Part shown: positions 34,746 to 47,222 of the stretch, piece after piece
Numbering within the stretch: the stretch's first letter is position 1
How the letters are laid out: each line of letters begins with the position of its first letter
Notes under the pieces: generated by a model
The model's database searches: none
What the model was told of the DNA's origin: nothing
Seen by the model: the letters and a program-made list of their open reading frames with translations, nothing else
Position numbers and translations under genes: made by a program
Origin: Amphiduros pacificus
Taxonomy: Eukaryota; Annelida; Polychaeta; Phyllodocida; Hesionidae
NCBI GenBank assembly: GCA_949316495.1
Contig: OX439011.1
Location: 22,907,995-22,971,994, forward strand
Reading direction: 5' to 3'
Length of the DNA stretch: 64,000 bases

Positions 34746-35049
34746 GGTTAGATTATTATAATCAAACCTTTTTGTAATAATTAAAAATATGACAGACCAC
34801 AATGTGATTTGGGTTGGAAAGGAGTTTATTATTTTTCTTAATCTTATTTTTTAAGCCTATTCCACCTTGGCACAATCCGATGTACATGTATTTGAAAACT
34901 CATCACCAAAGCTCTTTGACAAGTCAAGTGAAATCTGAGAGATAAAAATTTGAAGGTTGAAACGCATACTTAACATAAGAGGACATTGACATTTTGATTG
35001 ACAGGTTTGATGAGGTAGTTTCTACTCAGAAGGTTCTACTCATTAAGTA

Positions 35050-35264
35050 CAGCCGACGACAACAGAGCTGCGGACGACAACAGAGCTGTGGTTCAGTTTA
35101 TCAATTGATTACAAGTGTTTATCACACCATTTGACTTTGTTTGCACATGCAAGTGTCAGAAAACAACTTGGTGTGAATATTTTCGAGAGTACAGACGTAT
35201 ATAAAAGGCTTTGAATATGAAACCGCAGATGTGTTGTCATCCGCAGCTCTGTTGTCGTCGACTG
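35050..35264. mobile_element. TA-flanked MITE (Tc1/mariner-like), copy 2
   Basis: 215 bp with about 42-bp TIRs: left starts CAGCCGACGACAACAGAGCT and the complement of the right end starts CAGTCGACGACAACAGAGCT. About 37 of 42 positions agree. TA lies directly outside both ends (35048-35049, 35265-35266). Within each TIR the word GACGACAACAGAGCTG is itself repeated. No transposase. A much older copy is at 5985-6188. Confidence 0.88.
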
Positions 35265-35266
35265 TA

Positions 35267-36235
35267 GTAAGTTTGTATCTGCGAACTTTACAGTATCAAA
35301 CAACGACAAACATCCGGGATCTTAGTCACTACTCATCTATTGAATAAGCCCATTGAGAAATCAATAGAAAAAGAGAAATGGTACCTAGACACATGTTAGT
35401 CCTCTTAGACACTTAACCTACTTTTAGCTATGCTGCTTATACAGTTGGGCTACAAAGATGAGCATATATGTTGCCCTGAATCAATGCATGTGTACGCACA
35501 TCAGGTACAGCTTTTTGAACTGAATTTTAATTCCCAGCAAAAAAAGCCTCTCTCATGTCAATGTGTTGTTATCTAAGAGGAGACTAATTTCAAGAACAGC
35601 ACCATTCATACATTGTTATTCATGAAAACCTGTGTTAATAATACGGAAACTGGAATATAGAAGTCACTGTGTGTGGCAGAACTATGCCAGTATTCATCAC
35701 AAGAAATGGGGAGATATTGAACATGAAATACATTATATTTCCAGCATTAAAGTTTTTTCTACGCGATAGTATGTACTTTCATGAATTAACCACCAATAAG
35801 TTGTTATCTTAGATAATGCTCAACATATCATAATTTCCTTAAATTTTCCTTGTAGATTGGTATAAAAAATTAAAATTGCTCTAATAATTTTGATTCTGAA
35901 CGGATTTTGATGAATCAATAATTTTCAAGATCGTTTTTGAAAGATGCAGATGATGAAATATTGACATCCATAGTAAAATCCACAGAGATAGAGTTTCATC
36001 TTCAAAGTTATTGAAAGGTTACTTTAATGTCACTGGCAATATTTTATATTGCAAAAGGTTCACATTCAGTCATGTATCATTTGTAGATGTGTCCCACACA
36101 GTAAAAATGTCATGTCAGGATTGTTAATATTTGCTGGGTTATATAGCTGATCTAGGTAGAAACTATTTCAGGATTGCCAAAATTAGCTAGATTACATTGC
36201 TGAGTCACGTAAAAATACGTCAGGATTGTCAATAT
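35267..36235. other. AT-rich unique DNA, no gene seen
   Basis: No supported feature. Confidence 0.5.
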
Positions 36236-36528
36236 TGTGGCAGATTAGAGTAAAGCACACTTTTATCTGTGGTCATGCAAAGGTCGTGGGTTTAATTCTC
36301 GGCAATGTCGGTAGTTAATTCATTATACATTGTTTCACATGAGGTGATGCCTGTGGCCATAAGTTCCTCTGCGGTGATGCAACGGCCAACGATATGGCAA
36401 TTCAGTGATGAAGCACTATATCTGCTACAAGTAGGTCTCATCACAAAATGACTGAAATAATGTTGAAAGTGATGTAAAACCCAAAACAAAAAAAGACAAA
36501 CAAACAAACAAACAAAACAAACAAAAAA
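36236..36528 (+). mobile_element. tRNA-derived SINE, near full length
   Basis: A degenerate B box (GTGGGTTTAATTCTCGG, about 36287-36303) is followed by a body ending CACTATATCTGCTACAAGTA, GACTGAAATAATGTTGAAAG, TGATGTAAAAC and a CAAA-rich tail (36481-36528). The tail, recalled as common in molluscan SINEs, is shared with 9301-9384 and 36601-36696. The A-box side is too decayed to place. Confidence 0.8.
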
Positions 36529-36600
36529 CTGGTGCCTGCCTCTGATTGGTTTAACAACTGGGTCGCGCGTCATGTGATAGACCTATGACATGAGACTTCC

Positions 36601-36696
36601 GTGAGACAGCAATTTATCTGCTACAGGTAGGTCATGCCATGAAATGACTGAAATAATATTGAACGTTGTATAAAACTATAAACAAACAAAACAAAT
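36601..36696 (+). mobile_element. SINE 3' fragment
   Basis: TATCTGCTACAGGTAGGTCA, then TGAAATGACTGAAATAATAT and a CAAA-type tail match the 3' end of the SINE 70 bp upstream, in the same orientation. It could be a second insertion or a local duplication. Confidence 0.75.
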
Positions 36697-39287
36697 TAAC
36701 ACAACTTGAAGTCTTTTTTTGTTTTAGTTCAAATGGCGCAGAGCCACAACAAGACAATGTGAAGATTTTGTAATATAAAGTTTTGAACTGGAGTTTGCCA
36801 TGATAAAACCTGAACAGGGCGATGCAATAGTTAATATCAAACTTGAATTTCTAAGCCTTCATGCTTATCTGGAGAGCTACGAATCACGAACGTCCAATTA
36901 TAAATAATTAGATGGATGGGAGCAACAAAAACAACATTTTCTGTATTTCTGTAGCATTCCACATAAATGCTTCACCACCAGCCTCGTTATGGTGTGAAAA
37001 GTAGTTTAGTTATTTCGTAAATATTACCCTGAAAACCTATCAACGGCAACGAAATAAGCATAATCTGGAATAATGAAAATGTATTTATAAAGCATTGAGG
37101 CGGTTTCCATTTATGTCGAATAATTGACAGAATTTGTTCACTCGGAGGTTTGTTTGCACTTACAATATGTTTTATTTAATCAATTTGTTTATGTGATAAA
37201 TGAAATGTATATCTCTTACGTACCATGTCCAATAAGACTTCGTGTTCATGTGTAAACCTACCATGTTTGAGCTGTTTTAAATCAAATATGATTTGTTGAT
37301 GAATCTCAAAAATTACAGACATTAATTTTAGTTGTTGAATATTAGGTTATTAACGTTTGTGTATTGGCACTGGTATATCACCCTAACAGACCACAACAGC
37401 GGTCACGTAAATACTGCAAAGAGATTGGCACATTCAGCAAAACACAATACCCAACCATGGCAGGTGTTTTTTGGTTGATTTTAGGGAGACTAGTTTGTAT
37501 CACATTTTCATTATCATATAATCATCATGATCTCATTTATACTCATCCCAATCTGTATGAAATTGCCTGTGACCTTTAAGTTTTCACAAAAGCTTCAAAC
37601 ATAAGGGAATCTTGTTAAGGATTTGACTCTATCTATAAAAAGGGGATTTCTATAATATCAAGGCTCAATATTGGAGCTACTTTTTAGGGGGTCCATTGGC
37701 TAATAAGGTAATCAACAATTGGACTTAAATAATAAACACATGATTGTCTTAAAAGCTGAGAATCGTATGGTGATCTAAGATCAAATCTTAGTGTAAATTA
37801 GAAATGAGAACTTTGCATTTTATTAAATATTAAAAGATATAAAAAATATTAAAAGAAATATTGGTACATCTTTATATGAAATTGACAACATATATATCAA
37901 AATGTCAACATGACAAATATTGTTATTTTAGTTCTCCGCAATACATTAATATTAAACTACGCCATCCTGAAGCTGTCTCAATTGACCATAAATATTATAT
38001 AAATCCTTATGTAAAATATAAAGCATTATCATCAAATTACTTTTATTATATGTCTTATTATTATCTATTTATTCAATAATATATCAGTGAGTCAGTTATT
38101 GACTTCTTTATACTCATCACGATTATCTTCTTGGAGAAAACCCATTGTAATCTGAGCTGAATCAATCCATTTTTGTTTGCAACTCTTAGAGCGATAATAA
38201 ATATATGTAGTAATGTAGACTATATTATTACAAATTGCTTATTTTTTTAAAGAGAAAACGAGGGCTGGTACGTTCACTTTAGAGATTTATATGTACATGT
38301 CATTCTGTGGTGCATTCGATTTGTACTCAAGGATTTTTGTAAAAGCCACACTCAATTTGTACTATCAGGAAGAAGGTTTGGGATGGTGGCGCTCCGAACA
38401 GTGCACATTTCCTTCTTTTAGTAGTTCGCAAATCCACTCGGAAACGAAGTTCTTCTACATCACAATATATTTTCATAATCAAACGCATCTTCAGCAGATG
38501 ACACATGGCGCGATTTACGGCCATACCATTTGATATTTGGGGGATGGAGAAATATAAAAATAATTTTCAAAAAGAAATTGTACATACTTTTATTTTCAAA
38601 GATTTTCAAGTTTATAAAGTGGGAAGCGTGTGATGAGCCCAGGGTGGGAGACTTCATGGCCCTGCTAAGGATGTAAGAGTATGTAAATGCTTATTGACCA
38701 CAATTATAAATATTATGAATATTTAAGGTCTATAATCCACAATCAGTTTGAAGCATTTGGAGAGAACTTCGTGTGGTCTCGTATATTTACGTAACTGCCT
38801 TCGGCCCCTACAGCCCACATGGCGGACAAACTCTTTTATTGATAATTCATATTTGATGCCATGATTATATCTAAAATATCCCAAAAAAGTGTTATTATTC
38901 TTTGGATGGCATTAAACAAAGAAAATATAAATACTTGATATTAGTCGCCAGCTGCAAAAACTGAGTCAAACCCGTTTTAACTACCGTTATAACGGGTTCA
39001 ATTTAAATTATAAAAATGTAAGACTAGCTGGTTAAGTTTACTTTTTCTGTGCTAAATTAACAAATAACATTACTTTGAACACATTTAAGCCAAAGAAACA
39101 TAAGTCTGTCCCAGTTTTTTCATTGTGGATTATAGACCTCAATGCAGCACTGTGAGTGATTTTCAGCCACATATATATCGCAAGCAGTAGTCCATTTGGA
39201 GGTGAATTTTCGAAATGAATATATTGCAATTGCTACTTATTAGCCCTGCATTTGTCAGGATAGAGTAGTGCTTTTTATGATGATGTA
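36697..39287. other. 2.6 kb AT-rich unique DNA, no gene seen
   Basis: Frames up to 80 codons have no recognisable domain and no splice-supported continuation. Nothing else supported. Confidence 0.5.
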
Positions 39288-39350
39288 ATTGAAGGACACG
39301 GGTGTTTGACCCCCACTGCCGGTAGTGTTACTTTCACACTGATTAAAAGG
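39288..39350 (+). mobile_element. tRNA-derived SINE fragment
   Basis: TTTGACCCCCACTGCCGGTA then GTGTTACTTTCACACTG matches the B-box half at 14868-14906. Confidence 0.65.
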
Positions 39351-39544
39351 CTCAAAAGGGGACCTAATACGGTCACTGACACTGAAAGGGTCGTAAAGAC
39401 ATTATTTCACAAAGAATGCTGCCGTGATTGGTCAGGAAACCGGAAGTTTATAATATGATATAATTAATAAGATAAACAATAAAATGTAGTTACAACAGTA
39501 CTACATGAGAAGCTTGTCTTGTTCATGATGGCAAGTTGACATCG

Positions 39545-39770
39545 TATGACATTGTAAGAAAGATTTGATATTATTAGATATTAGGTGACATTGTTAAAAA
39601 GGGAAGTGATAATATTAGAGAGAGAAGTGATAATGTGGGGGAGAAATGATATTTTAGGGAGATAAATTATATCTATAGAGAGAGAATAGGCGATATTTTT
39701 AGAGAGAGAAGATATATTGTTAGAGATACAGTGGTAAATGTTAGGGAGACACTGTATTGTTAGAATAAAC
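39545..39770 (+). repeat. Degenerate minisatellite of GATATT and GAGAGAGAAG words
   Basis: Imperfect repeats, about 28 bp long, of GATATTNTTAGAGAGAGAAG. Copy borders are blurred. Confidence 0.55.
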
Positions 39771-39814
39771 AGGACCTGAAATTTGTTTGTGTTACTTTGT
39801 TCTCCATCAAAATA

Positions 39815-40048
39815 GTCAAAAATCTCCCTTTATAATGGGGCTGTGACAAAGAAGTCAAATATCTCCCATTATAATGGGGCTGTGACAAAGAAGTCAAATA
39901 TCTCACATAACAATGGGGCTGTGACAAAGTAGTGAGATATCTCCCATTATAATGGGGCTGTGACAAAGTAGTGAGATCTATCCCATTATAATGGGGCTGT
40001 GACAAAGCAGTAGAATATCTCCCGTTATAATGGGGCTCTGACAAACCT
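39815..40048 (+). repeat. 39-bp minisatellite, six copies
   Basis: Six copies of ATCTCCCATTATAATGGGGC then TGTGACAAAGAAGTCAAAT. Each unit contains the palindrome CCCATTATAATGGG, so single strands can form a small hairpin. Confidence 0.92.
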
Positions 40049-40253
40049 AATCTGTGACATTCTATGAGGCTTTGTCTTTCTCATAAATAGACTATAAGAA
40101 CAACACACAAAACAGGTAAATTTGCTAATGGAAAAACTATATTTCTTGGAACCAACACTCTCTAAGTTACAAAGTACACATAGTGGAGATGAGGAAAGTT
40201 GTGCGGGAGGAAGTCCCGGGAAGGAGGTATCTTTTAGAATGGCCATACCATAT

Positions 40254-41203
40254 CAGGGGTGGGAGAGCTCTGAACTACTCTCCTTTGCATCGGGCTCAGT
40301 ATATAACACCCTCTCCGATTATGCGATCAGATATGCTCAAATAGGCCCGTTCCATTAGCCCCGCCCCCTGAATGTATCCAACTGCGCGTGCACGATGCGA
40401 TGACGTATTTACAGCCTTTCAGTGAGACAGCATGTGCACGATACGATGACGTAACTCAAATCTCTAGCTCATTAGTATTCATGAGCGCCCAAATAGTATG
40501 ACAATTGGTAGCCTTATCGCCAGGCCTATATTGAAGAGGCCTAGTAAAGCTGGGTAGCTCTGAACCAATCTGGGCGGTAATCGAAAAATATTTTGGCAAT
40601 CTGACGTCATACCATTGTTCTGAACCAATCTGGGTGGTTCTGTTGCATTATGAATTTTTAAATCTCATAAAAAGCATCAGAATCACATTAAAACCATCAC
40701 AAAATTTAACAAATTTCGTTACAGTTGAGCGTATAACAGTCTTGTTTATAATAGTGTAAATGTTATGATAAATGTTATGATAAATCTATAACGTTTTTAC
40801 AGTAATAAGTGTGTCCCCAAGTCGGGAATTACTCATCTTTATGCATGCATAAACTGGGGCACATTCCTGTGCTAAAATGTGGCAATAATCTCGTTAAAAA
40901 TCAATTTTAGATGATCATATACTTATACATGTAACTGATGAGCATTTTATTTTCTTTAACATTTTTGTATAATAGTCGATATATAAAGATTAAAGAACGC
41001 AACTTTTTCAGTCTCGCCATTGTCTGCCATACAATGGTCAAATACCACTCAGATTGGCTGTGATTTAGTGCACAGATGTGTTGCGAGCGCCCAATATGAC
41101 ATCATTTAGTGCCCAGATCAGTTGTGAGCGTCAAGAATGACGCGATTTGACCAGATTGGTTCAGATTTACTGCACAGATTGGTTCAGAGCTCTCGCACCC
41201 CTG
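40254..41203 (+). mobile_element. hAT-like MITE, copy 1, carrying a nested insertion
   Basis: Starts CAGGGGTGGGAGAGCTCTGA and ends TCAGAGCTCTCGCACCCCTG, inverted repeats of about 20 bp. Internal blocks (GAACCAATCTG, TGACGTCATACC, AACAGGAATGT-like, TGATGAGCATTTTATTTTC) match copy 2 at 62093-62717 in opposite orientation. CAGGGG ends are typical of hAT. Without the nested segment (40276-40565) it would be about 660 bp, close to the 625 bp of copy 2. No transposase. Flanking 8-mers (TACCATAT, TATATGTA) do not match well. Confidence 0.8.
40276..40555. mobile_element. Small insertion nested in the hAT-like MITE
   Basis: 280 bp absent from copy 2, bounded by a direct repeat AGCTCTGAAC (40266-40275 and 40556-40565) of the host element, consistent with an 8-10-bp target duplication. 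Ends are weakly inverted (TACTC / GGGTA). It contains two copies of a GTGCACGATRCGATGACGTA word. Family unknown. Confidence 0.6.
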
Positions 41204-43337
41204 TATATGTAGTTATCAGACCATTTGTCAGTGAACATTATTCAACACTTACATAAAAACATGTTACCCCAGAAAAAAGGTGGCTTCTTGTGACTTCTTG
41301 TGGCTTATTGTGACCTCCTGTGACTTCTTGTAACTAAAGAGGTGTTATCAGACAATTTAAAGCGTGCCTGTTCAGACGGACTTAACTTGGTCGCGCCGTA
41401 ACACTTCAACATAATGAGGTCAAAAAGTAGTCCTTAACAACCTACTTTATTGAGAGATAAGTGCGCCATAACTAATCAGCCATACGCCTGCGCAGTGATG
41501 CACATGACTCTTTGCATTATGGGATATAATGGCCTGGGATGCTCTTATTGTCAGCTTTTAATGGTGAACAGATGGATAGGTTTTGACTGAATTTCTTCTA
41601 AGAAAAGGCCAATCAGACGAATTCAGTGTCAAAGAGTCAAATCGGGTCTCGGTGAATGTGTAATGGAGACGTGATCTGCTTACAATCTTGCTCAGATGCG
41701 TTCATATATGTTACAAATGATTATGACCTTATTAATCTGTGAATTATACGTCCAAGATAAATGCATACCAAAAATATCTCAGAGATAAATGTGCACAACT
41801 ACTGTTCAATTTATTAAGATATAAAAATAAATCTCTGAATATCTGAAAGAGGTTTCATGCATTATTTTTGTATCTATAATTTATCTTGTTACCCTGAAAG
41901 CTATCACAAAATAATATATAAATATGTAAAAAGTTTAAAATATGAAAAATGCAAAGAAAAATGCAAGCAGGAGATTTAATTTTTTATTTAGATTCAGGCT
42001 GTTAAATTTTGATTTCCAACTCAAAGATTAAATTCTTGGGAGTAGTATAGAGCTAAGGACCGGAGGACTCAATCATGGAATTGGAATCATAGAATTGGCT
42101 GATAAGAATAAAATTGTTTTGTATGCATATAACTAATAGAACATCAGACATAGAAAAGTTGATAGTATTTGTATAAATGAATTCTTACAAAAAATGCACC
42201 CATTGACCTCGCCTACGTAACATTGTGCGGAAGAAGCAAATTGTTACAAAAACATACAAATTGGTGCTATTTTTTCATGTCTTGGGCGATTTACATAATA
42301 AACAATTAATTTAGCTTTTTGGCTCTTCTCTTCAAATATCTAAGTCTGATGTACGATATTAATTTTCATATTTCAGCATTGAACAATATATCGCAGTACA
42401 TGTTTATCAAAGGAATAGGAATAATGACCTTCTTTTTGACATGATATACATATATACCTGCTCTTGAAATTCTGTTAACAAATGTGTTTATAGTGAATAT
42501 AGTGCTGCACTCAAGATATCATTTTACTATAAACTAACAAGAGTGCATGTTCATTGCATGTAGTGTCAATCAGCAATAGTTTTCCTTCTGAGAAGTATAG
42601 TTCCTTAGAAAATTACTTACTGAACTTGCCAGCTCTGAAAGCCTCTGTAAGCCATCTTCATTTAACTAAATATGTCCCAAAAAAGTACAAAAGACACAAA
42701 AAGCAGGATTGCACTGTATAACTCCTATGTGTGTTTAACCGCTTATAATTTAATGATTAGTTTGACATGTGCAAACTCAAAAATGGTTGTTTAGGTACAT
42801 GAAACAGTGCATGAAAAAACAATTCCATTTATGTAATACTTTCTAATATGTAATACTTAATACCTCCTAATAAGGAAATTGCACTAAGGTCCCCTGGTGA
42901 CAGGTGACGTCACATCTTCCTGATACAAAACATATTAACCAATCAGTATAAGGGACATGAACCCTGAGGAACTCCGTGACTGACACCTTTTTGAGTATGT
43001 GGGTTCTAAGACCTACTTAAATACACTAGGAGCCAGCAAATAAGAGGTCAGCCTGATGTTGCCATATGTAGCTATTGACTTCTTGAATGTGCATCAGTTT
43101 TGACCCGTTATTATTAGTGCACTTAACCATTTGATACTGCAGTGATTTCACGTAACAGATAGATTTATGGAGAGTAATGTGTATTATTGCCGGCTGATCA
43201 GTAGATGCTGTGATCTGCTGAGCGGAACACAATATCCTTATTATGATCTGCTATATACACGAACAGAAAAAATTAGTTTCAGAATCATGAAAAGAAAAAC
43301 TGTTACAGGTGTAATAAACTGTTTGAACTTAAATGAC

Positions 43338-43338
<1 letters not shown>
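41204..43338. other. Unique DNA, no gene seen
   Basis: A short run of TGTGACTTCTTG words is at 41278-41335. TTTGCATTATGGGATA at 41511-41526 resembles a Staf/ZNF143-type site on the minus strand, with GCCTGCGCAGTG 30 bp upstream, but no RNA gene or promoter could be tied to it. Confidence 0.4.

Positions 43339-43420
<82 letters not shown>
43339..43420. repeat. (TA)n microsatellite
   Basis: About 38 uninterrupted TA dinucleotides, then TATTATATAT. Confidence 0.98.
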
Positions 43421-45563
43421 GTTTTTTCCTTTTTTTATAACATATTATATAGGTTTTTATTCATTTTCGATCCGGCCCAACCCAAATTCATTTCGTGTTT
43501 GAAAATAATCACAGCCATTTTTGTGTTTATTTCAATTATTAATCATGTGATCAAGTGTTGTCAGCGTAATAAGTATACCACGTGATGCACCCAAACGTTG
43601 ATATAGACATCAGCAAAACCAGACGACATTTAAAGCACTTCAGCTTATTAATAGAACATTTGTTACGGTATAATTTGGTTGATTTCAATCTAGCTTATGC
43701 CTCCATATATGAACTTTAACATCAAAACTTTAATTCAAACAAATCCATTATATTTGCAATACCGGAATAAAGAACATTCCTAGGTATTATAAATGTTAAT
43801 AACTTATGGCGGCGAAAACATCTGCACGTATTGTGTTTGAGTAAAAATAATTTGTGATAGCTCTTGAAATCAAGATGGCCGAATGGTCTCCGAATATAGC
43901 ATCAACATTGCTAAAGGACCTAACACGTAATGAAGCCAATAGATAATTCATGCCAAATAGACACGTGATCTCATTCCCTGGGTAGCGGTGTAACATTTGG
44001 TACATCTAATCATCAAGGGACTTCCATTCCATTCTGTTTGGCCCCTTAATCTGATTGAAGTTGATACCGAATCGCGTCTTGCCTTCTCCCTCAGGTTCTG
44101 TCTTGTTTAACATATCTCTTGAGATTCCATACATCTCCATGAAATCCTATTTCCTATAGGTCAAGAGAAAGCAGCCACATTTCCAATCTCTGTACAGTCA
44201 CAGGGTCGTATTTAGTCAAGTATAATGTAAAATAATGTAGAATAACGAAGAGAATAACGTTTTCAATGTTAATCCCAAAGACTGACTTTTTTTTCAAATG
44301 TTGCGATTTCTCTATATAATATTTATTTGATAGGTTTTATGTGATTTCGAGATTTAATTTAATGGCTTATATCTTTATCCCAAATACTTGAATTAAACTT
44401 GAATAATCTCATTCAATCTGTCCCTTTCTCTCTCGAGCTCCCCCTAGTGGTTTATCGCCCACACACTCCTGTAAGATTATTCCAGGAGTTCCGGGCAGTG
44501 ACCTTGTTGTGACATTTCGCATGTTTTTCTTCTCACGTTGTACACGCATGCTGTTGTTTACTCTATTGAAATATATGACATTCTATTCAAATATGTATCA
44601 AATCATACCGACGTATAAGAGATACTTGACGCGCGTTTATCTGCCTTATCATATAATATAACGAGATGTCTTATGTGTAACGAAAAAGGACATATATTCA
44701 AAAGTAATGAAAAAAAATGTTGTTACTTCCTCGGTTGCCAAACTACTTTCAAAACACATAATGCCTTTCTATTCACATCCCACCAAACATCTCGGCTGCT
44801 GTCTCACAATACAGTGACCTTGTAATTCACGAGAATGGCAATTCTTATAGTAAATATGGAAAGGAAACGTGATTAGTTTCCTTGGATAGTTGCAGAACGT
44901 GTATCATATTCTACGGCCCATAGACTTGGTAATGAGAATAGATTCTAAGACAGAGCATTGTAGCCCACCGGATTGAAAATAACAAAGAAATAGCTGTTAT
45001 GAAATAAGGAAATGTAGGAATAATGATAAAAACACGTATTTATATTTTGTTTTTGTGAAGATCTGGTTTGTATAAATGTTCTCTTTGTGTGAAAAATCCA
45101 AGGCTACGTATACCGCCATAATTCTCTAGAATGTATACAACTATAACATTACACTCGTTTTAATTTAAATCTGAGGTTTAGGAGACCGATTCAGTGTCTC
45201 AGATATCTTGCTAAATTGAGTTTGATGCGTTCAAGTATATGAGATTAAGCCTATCGCAATTTGAAATCAACTTAGCCACATGAGATTACTCATGGAATAT
45301 GTAGTTTCTTCACTATTAGATATTTGTATATCATAGAGAGAAAATGAAATTACTTTCTGGAAATCTCAAGTTTTTCATTTCACCTTTCCGTTCCCCATTT
45401 ATCTTATAAAGCATATTTAAATTGAAGAGTATGGATATATTTCATTGCCATTCTTGAAAAAATCAATTTGCCATCATATCTTTTTTTTTCTACAATAAAT
45501 CAACATTAATTGTATATATCCTATCTTAATTTCTTTTTCTACAATAAGCAAAACATGATGAGA

Positions 45564-45566
<3 letters not shown>
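43421..45566. other. Unique DNA, no gene; contains a CTCF-like site
   Basis: No coding segment recognised. The stretch at 44040-44560 is less AT-rich and complex and holds the CTCF-like word at 44436-44450. Confidence 0.4.
44436..44450 (-). promoter_or_regulatory. CTCF-like binding word
   Basis: The minus strand reads CCACTAGGGGGAGCT, differing from the bilaterian core CCASYAGRKGGCRS at one or two positions. A single motif by eye; occupancy unknown. Confidence 0.35.

Positions 45567-45602
<36 letters not shown>
45567..45602. repeat. (TA)n microsatellite
   Basis: About 18 TA dinucleotides. Confidence 0.97.
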
Positions 45603-45604
<2 letters not shown>

Positions 45605-45609
45605 AACAA

Positions 45610-45800
45610 GATAATGTAACAGGATGAACACTGTTCCAGGATGTAACAGGAACTATAAAATAATAGTCAAAACAATATGTGAATGTGAATGTTACAGGGA
45701 TGAGAAAGTAACCTAAGGAAAATGTAACAGGCCGGATTATGTAGCAGGCAGGATAATAACAGGCAAGGGAATGTATCAAGAAAATAAATGTAACATGTAG
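45610..45800 (+). repeat. Degenerate ATGTAACAGG repeat
   Basis: At least seven scattered forms of ATGTAACAGG in about 190 bp (for example GATAATGTAACAGG, GGATGTAACAGG, AAATGTAACAGG), too decayed for a unit length. Confidence 0.5.
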
Positions 45801-47222
45801 ACTAAAGTTAAAGGCAGAATAGAAATTGTTAAATGTCCAAGGTCTGTAGTTTATCAGGCAAAGACCTCGAATTGTAACCGGATTTTAATCACCTACGTCA
45901 TGTATGACGACATGCTAAAAATATAACTTACGGATTATCTTCGTAAAACAACCCCCACAGCTTGACTAATTATCAAAACGAAAAGAGCAATCGAAAAATT
46001 ATATATGGCTTTCCCAGAGAAATAACATAACTCAAAATATCTTGATTACATATTCAAACTGTGTATATGAAACTCTTTTGGAAGATTGAAAGTCATCAAC
46101 CCTGGAGATATGATGCATTTTTGTATGCTTCATGTTAGCAAAGATTAGGGGTCACATCTTCAAGTTTAGAAAATAACTTTTAAGGTTTCTGATAAAAAAT
46201 CAAATTAAATTACGGTATTTCTAAATTCCCCTATTAGGTATTGTTGACAGTCTTATCATCTGATTAAAAAGTAAACATTCTCAAAGTAATTACTTTTAAA
46301 TGTTCTATATGATAATTTTACCTTTTCAAGCCTTGTTTTTGAGATTGATGCTCACAGAATCGAGCAGGATCTTTTTTACACCGGAACAGGAAACCGTCAC
46401 TGAAAAGTAATTATGGGTACCGGAAGTAGCAACGGTAGAGAGAGAACTGATTGTCCATGTCAATGATATGCTGAACAGGATATGAACAGCCAATGTTGTC
46501 AAAACATTATTGCACTAAATATCATAGCACTGAATTAAGGACAGGAAGTTATTTCTGACACATTTCGGACACATTTCGGACACATTTAACCTCCACTCCA
46601 TCCCGATGTGATTAAAGAATATAAACAAAATTCCTTCATGTAACAGAATTTGACAGAACAAGTTTTGGTAATTATTTTTAGCTGTTTTGCATTAAAAGGT
46701 GTTATAAAAGGTGTTTAGTTTGGGATGAGAGTGTATAGTTTCCATCCTCCATTTTATCTTCATATTTCTAAAATAAATTATAGGTACACAAGATACCACA
46801 CAAATAACATTTTTTGGGAGAAGCCATGTTTTCATGTGGCATAAATGAACCCAAGATTTGCAATATCACGCTGTAACAATTGGCAAACATTTAATTGATG
46901 ATATGTTTCAACATGTAGCTGCTTGATTGTTATTAGAAATGCTGATAAGTTGACAGCATGAAATTCAAGAACATCCACGTTTAATAAATTCTCTCTTACT
47001 TATAAAATCGAGGCACCGGCCTCCATATTTTTAATGAGACAGAAAGAGATAAAAGCTAATTGACTCTATACAGACACAGATCCCTTTCTTCAAAATGACA
47101 ACAATTTTAGAATTAATATTTCTCAATGAATCAAAATATCGACAAAGGGCAGATATATGTTATCACGATCTCCCTGTCCAGAGAAGGAAGGACTGCCATT
47201 GAATATCAAGGATGGCATGCGT
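45801..47222. other. AT-rich unique DNA, no gene seen
   Basis: No supported feature apart from a short TTTCGGACACAT triplet at 46560-46586. Confidence 0.5.
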
